DNA of 64,000 nucleotides from Emiliania huxleyi CCMP1516 (lineage: Eukaryota > Haptophyta > Isochrysidales > Noelaerhabdaceae), in NCBI RefSeq assembly GCF_000372725.1, contig NW_005199901.1, positions 77,949 to 141,948 of the forward strand. The letters run 5' to 3'. A model generated the notes under the pieces. It did not search any database and was not told the origin of the DNA. It was given only the letters and a program-made list of their open reading frames with translations. This document shows positions 51,201 through 62,100 of this stretch, one piece after another (the first letter of the stretch is position 1; the number at the start of each line of letters is the position of its first letter). The translations under genes and the position numbers were made by a program.

Positions 51201-51816
51201 ACTCGGACTCGCGGCTCAACCCGAGAGAGAGGCGCCCTCCGCCTCACCTCCCCTCCCCCGCATCTCCACCCCACATCGTCTCGCCTCATCTCCCCGCATC
51301 TCCACCCCCCCCCCCCTCTCTCGCGCCCCCGCCGCATCTCCACCCCGCGACTCGCCACGTCCCTCCGCCACGTCCCTCCGCCCCCCTTCGCTCGGCAGGC
51401 TCGCGGTGGAGGAGTGGATCGCCTCGGGCGAGCTCGTGCACACGATCCGCGACCACCCAAACCACGACCGACCGCTCAACGGCGGCATGTGGGGCGGCAC
51501 GCGCAACGCCGTGCCCGACATGGCAGCGCTCGTCGCCAGCTGGCCGACACGCGACAAGTACATGGCCGACCTTTACTTTCTCGAGCAGCGCGTGTGGCCG
51601 CGCGTGAAGCACTCGCAGCTGGCGCACGACGCGTACACGTGCCACAAGCACCCCAACTCGAAGCCCTTCCCCACGAAGCGGCCGGCAGACTTCCAGCACG
51701 TCGGACAAGTGTTTTTCGGCGACGGGACGCCGCGGCAGGGCGACATCGACGACTTCATGCTGCGCATCACCGCGCCGCCACCGTGTAGGCGGCAGCCCGA
51801 CTGGATACACGGCTGA
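48237..51816 (+). CDS. Double glycosyltransferase with a beta-trefoil-like middle domain, six exons
   Basis: Exons 48237-49165, 49332-49398, 49469-49525, 49641-49882, 49957-51222 and 51399-51816 keep phase at every junction and give 992 residues. A type II anchor (SFAAFFAALALLGGSWLSL, residues 29-47) points to Golgi topology. The first catalytic-looking domain has YVVRINDDTEF (residues about 240-250, an acidic DxD-like motif), VGVVGPTCHEGN, and across three exons FGVYYPRVFKNW|YVDDWITKVY, NWT|VRHHVGTYGTRY. The middle domain (about residues 600-690, FALLHVASQRYLQVVPRRHK ... NVACGCHVNLRFG) resembles a fascin/trefoil repeat. The second transferase-like domain has VVSFGLYGGDPRY, RDSDSRL (about residue 847) and NGGMWGGTRNA. 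Intron donors are GC, GT, GC-type, GT and GA; two introns are flanked by long duplications. Substrates are unknown. Confidence 0.82.
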
Positions 51817-52918
51817 CACAGACTGGTCGTGACTGCTGATGGTCCGGGTCGGAGTGTCCGGGCTACACAGCTCCTTTTGCGAGTCGTGCCCCCAGAGACA
51901 AGAGACTGAGTGCCCCCAGTCGTTACAGAGACAAGACATCTCAGACTGTGCATGACGTATTACATGCACATGTTCATGTGTGCGGCGTGCGTGACAACCC
52001 GCGCTGCCCGCGTCTCTCCCCTGTCGGGACTCTCGTCTCCTCCGCTCTCCAGTGTAGTCCAGACTTCACGACACCAGACGACTCCACGCGAGCTTCCCGC
52101 CCCCCCCCTGCTCCCGCCTCCCCGGCGCCCCAGCCCTCCACCGCGCGAGACCTCCATCCTCCGTGCTCCGACGGCGACCGACGGGCGCGGCGGCCGGGGC
52201 GCCGTACAGGGAGTCGGCCGGCGCGAAGCGACGACCGCCGAGCTTTAGGTCGCCGACATCCAGCCGGAGCTGCGAGTCCACACGGAGGCGTCTAGGGCGA
52301 ATTCACTGGGACAGTTTTCGCAGAGACTACCTCATTTGCTGCTCCCCCCATGAAGGGGGGTTTGTGTGGGAAGCCAAGGGAGGTTAATGGCTTCCCACAT
52401 TTGTGATGGGTCGAAATCGGCCCGCCGCATTGATGGTCGAATCGGTGTAACTTAGTCAGGCTGTAACGAATCGAGAGAGAGAGACGCGAGGGCCCAAGAG
52501 GCCCGTGGGCTCGCCTGCAGAGCGTCTCTCTCTTGCCATTCTGCTTGTCTGTTTTGTGGCCTCTTCTCTCGTCTGTCGGTGTTTTGTGCCGGGGCGCCGT
52601 ATCAGGTATCACTCAGACTCACCCCGCGATCTCCACGCCACGCACGCCACAGGGCTCGGGCGCCATTTGCATTACACCGCATGAACGGGCAACGGGGTCG
52701 GCGTCGTGTGTTTACTATACCTCGCTGCTACACACACCTCCCCAAAGCTGTGCCAGTGGCGGAGAACAAAAGCACAAAATTACGGCCGCGTAGGGGTACG
52801 GGGCCGTGCTGAGTGCTGTCTCCTTGTACGTACTTTTTTCTTCTAGCGTACTCGAGTACTGGGAGAAAAGGGAGAGGGGGGTGTGCTCTCTCTCTTTTGT
52901 AACGCGCTGCGCTCAATA
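51817..52918. other. Intergenic, no firm gene
   Basis: No supported gene. The minus strand around 52281-52140 reads DSQLRLDVGDLKLGGRRFAP, a protein-like scrap without identifiable family. 52330-52410 has a short inverted pair (TGTGTGGGAAGCCAAGGG / AATGGCTTCCCACATTTG). Confidence 0.35.
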
Positions 52919-53702
52919 TACCGCAGTGAAACCACCCCGGGGCCAACCCGCTTCGGTTTCGTCGGTCATAGTGCACTATAACCCACGAAACCCGAATAAA
53001 AAAACGTGCACCCCCCTTGGAGTGTATCTTGAGTGTTGCTATGGAGCGTCCGGTTCAACACGCGCTTGCGCGCTCGCGTCTGCTGGCGCCCAGAGAACAT
53101 GTTGCACCACATGCTCCCGGCGGAGCCCAACTGCTTGCACTCGACAAGGCAGTGCATCCACTCGCGGGAGCTGAAGTCGAACTTCCACTCGATGCGGCTC
53201 GCGCCGGATTGTGAGCTCGGCGAGCGAGGTCGGAGAGCGACCTCAGTTGGCCCAAGCCGCACGACACTGAGGCAGAGCGGCCGTGCGCGTACGACGCCGT
53301 ACGCACACGGCCACTCTGCACCGACCGCAGCGCTGCATTGCGACCGCAGAGGCTCAGCTCAGCCAGGGCTCGCTCGCCCGAGCTCGGAGCCGCCGGCGGT
53401 CATGGGCAGCAAAGGTTTGACGCGTCGCTCTCGGTGCAGGAGGGCACTGCAGTAGAGGTGCAATGGCCGTCCGGCGCGCGCGCGATGGGCTACAGCTTCA
53501 TTGGCAGCTACCAGAGCGCGTCTGGAGCGCTGCCGTTGTGTGACCCACGTCCAAGCGGCGCTTCCGGCCTGTTCCGCGCCTCTTTTTACGCCTTTCATTC
53601 GAGAGGGGGGGGCGAGGTCTCATCAACTTCGAAACCGCCTTTGAAAGGGGGGAAATGCGTCCGTCCCTGAGCGGGTTGAGGCGGGGGTGGTTTCACTGCG
53701 AA
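52919..53702. mobile_element. Probable DNA element with about 30-bp inverted ends and an internal coding scrap
   Basis: The left end CCGCAGTGAAACCACCCCGG ... AACCCGCT (52918-52951) is mirrored at 53664-53702 (GAGCGGGTTGAGGCGGGGGT, GGTTTCACTGCG). Possible flanking duplication CAATATAC / AATAATAC is imperfect. Inside, minus strand 53262-52966, is a frame with protein-like composition (SRIEWKFDFSSREWMHCLVE), and at 53272-53319 a near-perfect hairpin (GCAGAGCGGCCGTGCGCGTACG arms). The interior frame may be a captured host exon. Confidence 0.5.
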
Positions 53703-53885
53703 TAATACAAACACGCGCGCTCTGTGACATGCATGTGTGCGCGCGCAGACCGCGGCATCGACCCGCAGAGGCCAGAGCAGGACCAGACACAGACACAGAG
53801 TGAGCCCAGTCCCCAGTGACCAGAGCGAGTCCAGACAGGCCGTCCACGACGCGCACGCGACGCGCATACCCGAGAGTCGGAAAAC

Positions 53886-54676
53886 TCACTGGATCATGTA
53901 GACGCTGCCGACGTTGGCGCCGCCCAGTTGATAGGTGGTGCCGTCGTGTTCCAGATAGGGCGAGTTGTTGCAGTGGACCTGGTTGGCCGAGCAATCCTCT
54001 GTGTGGGGGGTCAGAAAGTCCGAGCTGACCGAATACAATGAGGACGATCTGTAGCACTGGCAAAGCGTTAACCCCTGCATAGGGCACTCCATGCCGAAGA
54101 AGTCGCCCACCACGTATCCTGCGGCTTTTTGCATTTATCGTTGCACGCACCGAAGGTGGCTGCGTAGCCCTGGGACGCCGTACCGACGTCGCCAACGCGG
54201 GAGCCGGTGCTCCAAAAGTTGCAGCCCTCCGAGTTTTTGCAGCATCCGTACTGCACGAAGGGCGGCCGCTTGCAGATGCGATAGCCACGCGAGCCAGTCA
54301 CGGCCGGGTTGGTGCCAAAGTGGACGTTGCCGTTGTTCTTGGCACTAGTATAGAACGTTGCAAAGCAGAATGGAATGTGGTCGGCCCACGTGCCGATGCC
54401 TTGCCAGCGCCTAACCCGGGTTGGAGCCAGCGACTGGCTAACCAGATACGTGGTGGCTGCGCCGGCACACTCGGCTTGGTCCGTCACCTGAACCGAGCCG
54501 CTCGGGCACGCCGCGCCCTCTGTGTCCACCTGGAAGTAGTATACTAGCGGCGGGGCTCTCAGTGTATCTGGCGTCGTCACAAAGGGGGGCATCCATGACC
54601 GCATGAGCGTCATGAATTCAATACTGTGACTGACGTATAGAATAGGGGCAGGGGCGTAGAGAAAAGCAAAACTCAT
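53886..54676 (-). pseudogene. Cys-rich secreted protein gene with a frameshift at an A-run
   Basis: One frame (from MSFAFLYAPAPILYVSHS at 54676) encodes YYFQVDTEGAACPSGSVQVT ... IPFCFATFYTSAKNNGNVHF ... CKRPPFVQYGCCKNSEGCNF ... FGACNDKC. At the run of five A residues around 54130 the sense continues in another frame: KAAGYVVGDFFGMECPMQGL, TLCQCYRSSS, PHTEDCSANQVHCNNSPYLE and GGTTYQLGG-like text to the stop at 53886. The Cys-rich pattern is of a surface or secreted protein. A real frameshift, an assembly error or a tiny unseen intron would explain it. The first two are likelier because no splice signals surround the A-run. Confidence 0.55.
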
Positions 54677-55156
54677 TAGATCAGAGCAGAACCCTATCCA
54701 GCCTCGACACAGAGGCGAGCCGATCGCGATGCCCGTGGACCGTGCCCCAATGTGCTCCATGTCGACCGACCTGTTGCGCGCGTGCGCGCGCGCAAGCCGA
54801 GGTTGACAAACGCCACGTTCCCCTCGAGCTTTCCGACCAGCTGCGCGCGTCTGCAAAGAGCCAAGCTCCTCGTCGTCCGACACGAGCAGCGAGCGGGGGG
54901 GGCCGTCCTTCCTCGGCGTGGGGCCTGCGTGGGGCGGCGCAGAGGCCCTCCAGCTGTGCATGCTGCATCGTGCATGCCGTCCATGCGCAGGAACAAAGTG
55001 TGTGCGATTTGTGGCGCACTGGTGGTGGTGATTAACCCTTTTCGGCGAAAACGGCTCGCCATAGGAGAGAACGCAGAAGCCCGCGTTGTCATAGGCACGT
55101 CTAAGGTTCGTGTGTGGGTGTGTGCGCGATGTGCAGTGCGGCACACAAGCGGCGGC

Positions 55157-55321
55157 TCACTCCCGCTCGTCCGCCCCGTACGACCACAGCCCCTTGCGGG
55201 CGAGGTCGAGCTCCTCGGGCGTGCTAGGAGCCACGCGGGCGGCGCCAGTCGCCTGCTGGACGCGCCCACCCTTCTTGCCCTTATTGCCAATGTTCGTGGG
55301 CACGACTCGGATGTGGCCACA
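55157..55321 (-). CDS. Possible terminal exon of an unidentified gene
   Basis: The minus strand reads CGHIRVVPTNIGNKGKKGGR ... STPEELDLARKGLWSYGADE and stops at 55157, with coding-like composition. No in-frame ATG precedes it within the open frame, and a possible acceptor (GGGGCAG) lies upstream. The rest of the gene would be further right, but I cannot identify it. Confidence 0.25.
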   Translation of the reverse strand, partial: CGHIRVVPTNIGNKGKKGGRVQQATGAARVAPSTPEELDLARKGLWSYGADERE

Positions 55322-55339
55322 GGTCGCCCCTGCCCCGGG

Positions 55340-56148
55340 TGCTATGTTCTGATGCTAATCTCCAAGCAGCGGTCCATGATTCTATGCTCCGCTGTGCACA
55401 GTTGGGGTAGGGCCAGAGCTAGTGGCATGGCTAGTATCGTGTGAAGCGCTCACGAGGATTGGGGCACGATGGGCAAAAAAGGGCCCAAGGTGGGTCGTTA
55501 TATATACAGTAGTCCTTATGTCGGTACGGGTAGTCATGTCGGTAGTCCTGGCGGGAATTTCAATGACAATGTGCTGCACGCCGCGCAAGCTAGGCCAAGG
55601 GGCGGCCCCGGCGGCGCGCGCCGCGCCGCGGTTTCGCGCGCACAGACGACACTCGACTCTCCCGTCTGAGGAGCGAGAGCAACATGAGCACATTGGCGAG
55701 AGTTTGCCCCGCGGCGCTGCCGGACGAGTGCCGGTGCCGCGCGCCGCACCGCGCCGCGACGCGACCGCGTCCGAGTCCCCGGACCCCGCCCGGCACGCCA
55801 GCCGCCGAGCCGCGACCCGACCGGAGAGTCGTCATGCGTACGATGCCTATACGATGCGTCTCACGTCACGTCAGTCCTCGTCACGCTCGAGAGTCGAGAC
55901 ACGCGCAGCCGACACAATAAGTCAAAACCGCGAACGCGTCCGACCCAATTGGTCCCGGAGCCGGACCGGACCAGCGACCACGCACGGAAGTCGGAACTCG
56001 GAAGGCGACGCCCGGAACGGAAGTCGGAACGTGACTGGTTGACAAAATCTAGAAAAATTAGACCAAAACGAAAAGGTACGTCGTACGATATTACACGGCA
56101 TTTAACAATCATATGCATGGGTCGTATACCTGTGTTTGAGAAATCGCA
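55340..56148. other. Intergenic, no gene seen
   Basis: No supported feature. Open frames here are Arg/Ser-rich without motifs; 56040-56110 is A/T-richer and should include the 3' UTR of the giant minus-strand gene. Confidence 0.4.
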
Positions 56149-59100
56149 TCAGACTGTGAAGCAGCATCCAATGTGATTCTGGAAGTATGTGCGGCTGCCC
56201 CAAGCATCGGCCCAATCCGCCCTTCCCCTCAACCCATGGCAGACGTCGTCCGAGATCAGGCAGCAGTCATCCCGCGGAGAAGTGCGCGTGCCGATCTGCA
56301 CATAATCTTTGAGTACTGAGGGGCCCTTGACTGGGATCCACTCATCTTGCGACAGCTGGCCGAAGGTTGAGTCGATTTGGCGCCCACCAGGGCAGAGGGC
56401 AGCGTAGTCACAAAGGTCACCACCCTTACTCTGACAGAAGCTCCGCGCACTATCCCATTTGCCGTTCCATCCTGGGTTGGCTGCATGGCCATAAAGGACT
56501 TGGGGGGAAGACACCTGCAGGTTCGTGACGTACTGGTTGGTGCAGCCGCTGATGAAGCGCACTTTCCCTCTCGTTTCTGATACACTCGCTGTGTATTTGA
56601 GCGTGCCGTCCAGTGAGAACCTCGCTTGGCCGCCTGTCACCTCAATCTGGACTGTTCGGTAACTTGTGATCGTCCCGATGGTCTGCCGGTTGTCACCAGG
56701 GAAGATGCGCAGGATGTTGCCCCACCCACCAATCTCGAACGAGATGATGTCATTCTTCGAGTCGCTATCCGCGAACAGCGACATGGTGATGCACTCGGAG
56801 TTGGAGTAGGAGCGCATATTGGCGGAGACGATGATAGGGGCTGTATACATTGCAATGGATCGGATGAACCCTCCCCTACCAATATACGTCTCGGTGCCCC
56901 ACGTGACGGTGCCACTGGTGTCCCATTCCGCTGATGAGAATGCCGAACTCCTCAAGGACGGCGGGCTCCCGTGATGCACACCTATGTTGGGCTTCGCAAT
57001 GAACTTCCTCTGGGCCCCGCCCGATGCTGCGTCAAACGAGATCTTCTCGACGTGGGCCATCCGGAGCATGTACCTTCCGTAGGGGTGCTCCGCGCCCTGC
57101 CATGGGTCGTAAGAAGGGCCGAGGTAGCTGTCCCACGATACACCGGACGGGCACACCGACAGCGTGCCGGCCGCTTCAAACGTCAAGCAGCCCACACAGA
57201 GGTCGAGCAGACTCGCGCTCGTGCCCATTTCCCACCCGACGCGCAGGCTAATCTGAGGGTACGGCGCGTAGAGCCAGAAGCCAAGGGCGGCATACCCGTT
57301 GGCGGTCGAGCCCGATGAGACGGGAACGGAGACCTGGCTGTCAGAGTACTCGACGTACGGCGTCAGGCTCGTGTGCAGACGCTGGCACTGGAAGGAGGGG
57401 GCCGCGTTGACGCCGGTGGTGACGCAGGCCGAGGCATCGGAGCCGCCCATGACCTCCCACCTCGCGGCTGCCTCTCCATACAGAGTGATTGCCGCGGCGA
57501 TGTGGGCGGACAGCCGCAGCTCGATCTCCACCCTGCAGCCAACTTTGGCAGAGAGTGAGGCCGCGACCCCGCCCGACACCGAATACTCCAGCTCTGAGTT
57601 GTCGACAGTCGTCAGCTGCGTGCTATCGATGCTTGGTGTCAGCTGGCTCTGGTCTAGTCCCTGCTGGTCCGTGTTGACCTCCCACTCCCTGTCGTACTTG
57701 ACGAGCAAGTTTGCCGTACCAGCGGCTTCGAAGGTCGCGCGTACTGCGAGCGGTAGCCGCAACCTGACGCGGGCGTCGAGTGCGAAGGTCAGGAGCACGC
57801 CGACCGGAGAAACAGGCATGATTTTCCTAAATGCGAGGTCGACCGGCTTGCCCAACTCCTCAAGGAGGTCAATCTCCCTCGCCTCGTCAAACGCGGCCGC
57901 CGCGTCTGCCTGAATCTCGATGCTCGCCTCGATTGAGAAGGCGAGTCTGAGCTTTCCCAGCGAGGGCGTCAGTTGCGTGTCTTGGCTGCACTGGCACGTC
58001 TTGTGAACGCCAGGCACAGGGTCGCGGCCAAAGCTGAAAGCTTGGCACGCAAGGTTGTCCGAGCCGGGCTTGGTGACCCACTTCGAGCCGGAGCCAAAGC
58101 GTACCGTGCCGAAGCACGAGCAGAACTCACGTTCGTGGGCACAGTGAGACCAGGAGCCTGCCAGGCGGCGTCCACTGGCCTCATGCTCCGCGACTAGCCG
58201 GCGGCGGGACGCCTCCTCCTGCTCCTCGACAAGCCGCTTTGCGACGGCATCGACGATCCGATCCCGGGTCATGTCGAGAGCCGCCGCAGTCGCATGAGCA
58301 ACCACCCGCTGAGAGAAGGAGTCGCTCGTTCCATTTCGCTTCGCCGCGTGCAGCGCAGCAGTGAGTCGGCGGTGGCCGCCGCTCACTTGCTCCACAGCTG
58401 CGCCGGCAATGTCGCGAATGACGGAGTGCTTGACCGGCGCTGCATTGAGCTGCCGCCGGCAAGTCGAGGTGAGGAATTCGCTAGCAGGCCCTTTTATGTT
58501 CGTCTCTGCCCATTCCCGGGCCATATTCGTGAGGAAATCGGCGAGCCCATCGCAATCGACTCGCGCGTCCTTCACCTGGGCGCAAGCTTTGAGCGTAGCC
58601 TTGCCGCTCACCGTCAGCTGCGCGGCGTCGCCCTGTGACATCGAGAAGAGTTCGACCATCTCGCCATCCGACGGGTTGAGCGCGTCTGGGAAGCACTGCC
58701 CAGAAGGCTCGACGCACAATTTGCCTATCTTCTGCAATGCGTCCGCCACGGGTGTCGCGATATTGCTGCAGAGAAAGTTGCCGAGGGGATTGATGATGTG
58801 ATCGAGAACGGCGTCGACAACGGTGTCGACGATCTCTGCCGCAACCTCTCCCAGCTGACAGGCGAACCATTCCGCGCCCTCCTCGATCAGGTCCTTGATT
58901 TTGCTGACGACGCCGGCAAGCTCGTCGCCCAAGTCCTCAAACTTGCCTTTCATGGTGTTGCCCAGCTTTTTGAAGGCGTTTCCGATTTTTTTGAAAAACA
59001 GCCGCCGTCCATGAGAGAGCTGACGGCGCGTTTCGTTTGTTCCCGAGACCACCTCGGAGCTGATGTTGACGAGCTCGTCAAACAGGCCCCGGCCTCTGTA

Positions 59101-62100
59101 GCCCAGCTCATTCACGGCGAAGGTGATGGCGTCGCTTGCGGTGCCGTTGGCGATAAGGCCCGACCTTGGCGTCGCCAGGAGCCACTTGACCGTGCTCGTG
59201 TCGCCTGAGTTGAGCGGGATGAGCGACGCAATCTTCTCGTCCTCGAGGCCCTCCACGTACAGCGCAACCGCAATCACGCCTGGGAAGGCCTCGTCCGTCG
59301 TGGTGAGGAGAACCATCTTGATGAACCTGGGAGGGAGGCTTCTGGCTGGGGACGGGGCGCAGGCAGGGGCGGGGCGGGGGGGCGGGGGGTGGCAGCTGGG
59401 CCGGGCGCGTAGGCGAGAGGCGCGGCGAGCGCACATGGAGTACTCCGCCAGGTTGCTCTGGGGGTCCTCCACGAGCACCCACTTTGCGCCCTCGGTCGAA
59501 GGCAGATTGGGAATGACGGCGGCAACGTGGAGGTTGCGCGTCATGTACCCTTTGATGCTGAATGAAAGCGACTGCCCATCCGATGGCCGGGTAAAGTAGA
59601 TCTGATTGAGTGCCCCAAGATGCCGGCCAGTGTACGCCAGGATCATCCTCGCCGTGACATCGCTCGGGGACTCGAAGACGTACTCGGCGACCTCCGTCTT
59701 GACGGTCTGCCCGTTTGGCGAGGTGATGTGATTGTCGCCATTCGTGGTGGCAAAGGTCTTGACCGCCGCGCCGCCAGCGTCGACGAGAACGCCGAAGCTG
59801 TCGGTCGCCGCCGCCGTCGCTACTGCGCCACCGTTGGCGTCGACGAGCACGTTCGTCGTCGCGTTCGGGTCGCCGTGCCACACCACTGTGGCCGCCTCGT
59901 CCGACTCGACATCGGGGTCAACAAGGGGCGCGAGAGCAAACTCGGCGCTGCCGGTTTTGAGCACCTCGCCGTTGTCGGCGGAGACCAAGAAGTTGTTGGT
60001 CGTGACCCTGGTGTCCTTTGCCAGGAAGGTCGCGGTCAGCGACGAGGCGAACGTGGTGCCAAAGAGCAGCACGAGGAGCAGCACCGCCACGAAGAACGCC
60101 TTCTTGTACCGGTCGGCCGCCTTCTTGTGCCGGTCTCTTTGCACCAGCGCCTCCTCCTTCTCCGCCGCCTCCTTCCTCAGGTCTTGCACGAGCTGAACCA
60201 GCTCGGCAGCGTCCAGCCGGTTGTCCTTGTTCCGGTCCAGCGCTCGCAGCCGTTGAAGGCCAGATCCTTCGGCGGTGATATCATCGAGGCTGATACTCGG
60301 TCGGCTAGTCCTGCCAGATGCCTCGTCATTACCCAGAGTCGACGGCTTGTCGGCGTCGACGGGCTCCGGCGGCGAGGGCGGCGCCGAGACTGGGTCGGCC
60401 GGCGACGCAAGGCGGGCCTTGGGGAACACACGCCGCCGGTCCGCGGCGAGCAGCGCGAGGCCCTGGGTGACCACCACGACGGTAAGGACGACCACCACGA
60501 CAGTAACGACGCACGTCGACGTCGACATCCCATCCGTGAGCCGCGAAATGGCGCTCGACGAGGAGAAGCCCTCGGGCGCCGCCGCTGCGCCTGGGAGGCA
60601 GGCCGCGGCGAGGCCGAGACAGACGGCAGGGGCCCGCACCGTGCCGCGAGCCTCGACTCCGCTCCCCACGGGCAGCCAGGAGGCACCGTAGGCGACAGCG
60701 AGGAGGAGGAGGACGAGGGCGGGGGGGAGGAGCGAGAAGCAGCTGCCGAGCGAGGACGCCGCCCCCGCGATGGCAGAGCCAGAGGAGGCTGCAGATCGCA
60801 CCTTGAATGCGCCAACGACGGTGACCAACCCGCCGGAGACGGTGGCCAAGCAGAGAAGAATGCCGAAGCGGCGGGCCTTTGAGTTGCGGCGCCACATCAC
60901 CGTGCCAATGACGGCCAAGGCGGCGACCGCGGCGGCGACCTGCAGCGGACCCGCCGCGAGCCACGAGAATGCGCTCGCGAAGAAGCCGGCAGGCGCCGCC
61001 GCCGCGCCGGTGAGGCACGCCGTGGCGGCGCCCGCGAGGCAGGTGGCCCACGCCGCGCCGCGAGCCCCCTTTCCGCTCGCCGCGGTCGGCCAGGAGGCGA
61101 CGCAAGCGATGGCGAGGAGGATGAGCACGAGGGCGGGCATGAGAAGCGGCGAGCAGCTCACGAGCGAGGACGCCTTGGAGGCGACGGCGGGCGAGAAGGC
61201 CGAGGACGCCGCCGAGGCGACGCCGGATGAGAAGGCCGAGGACGCCGAGGCGACGGCAGACGAGAAGGCCGAGGCCACCGCCGTCGGGCTAGGCACGGCG
61301 GGCGCGCAGTGCCCAAAGGTGGGGATGCAGACGAGGAGCAGCCACCGGAGGGCGCCCTCGGCCTTCGTGTAGCCGCCCTGCACGCAGTTGGCCGCCGCCT
61401 TGAGGGCGGCGCGACCGCCGGCGCCGCATGTGCCAGCGACGGCGCCGAACGTGCCAGCGGCGAATGGCGCCTTGCCGGACGCGGGCGGCTGCGGCTCGCG
61501 GCGCCGGTCCGGCGACTTGCAAGGCGGCGTCTGCGGCCCGCCGCGCGGCTTCGGTCGCCGGTGCGAGCCGCGGCCGCGGCCCTTTGCCTTGCCAGACTTG
61601 CGCCTGCCCTTTGCCTTGCCAAACTTGGGGTTGTTGCGGCAGCGCCTTGCCTTGCGCCGGCACTTCCCCGAGCGCCGCGACTGCAGGTCCGCCCACTTCT
61701 CCCGTTGCTCGGCAATGAGATCGAGCGCGGCCTTCGCCTTCTTGAGCCGCCCCTCCCAGTGCTCGCGCTCCTTGGCGACCTCGGCCTCAGCCTGCCCCGC
61801 GCCCGCGACCGCGCCAAGGGGCTTGGGCGCCACGGGCGCAATGCCGCCGGAGGTGGGGACTCCCGGCGACGGCGACTTCTTGCCGTCGGCGGGCGTAGCC
61901 TGGTAGACGACGCTCTCGCCCAGCCGGCGGACTGCAGCCTCGACGCCGTCCACGTAGCCCGGTCCGGAGCCGCTGCGGGCCGACGCGGGCCCGCTCTTTC
62001 CCGCCGCGTTCGGCGTGGGCAGGCCCGGGTAGCAGGTGGTGTCCTGCACGCGCGATAGGGGCACACGGGAAGGGAGATTATTACCGGTGGGAGAGCGAGG

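Noticed and set aside
49898..51460. 520-codon minus-strand frame opposite the double transferase
   Set aside because: His/Arg-rich shadow frame; the plus strand is phase-consistent across five introns.
59620..60882. 420-codon plus-strand frame opposite the giant protein
   Set aside because: Antisense of a span-rich and EF-hand-like coding region.
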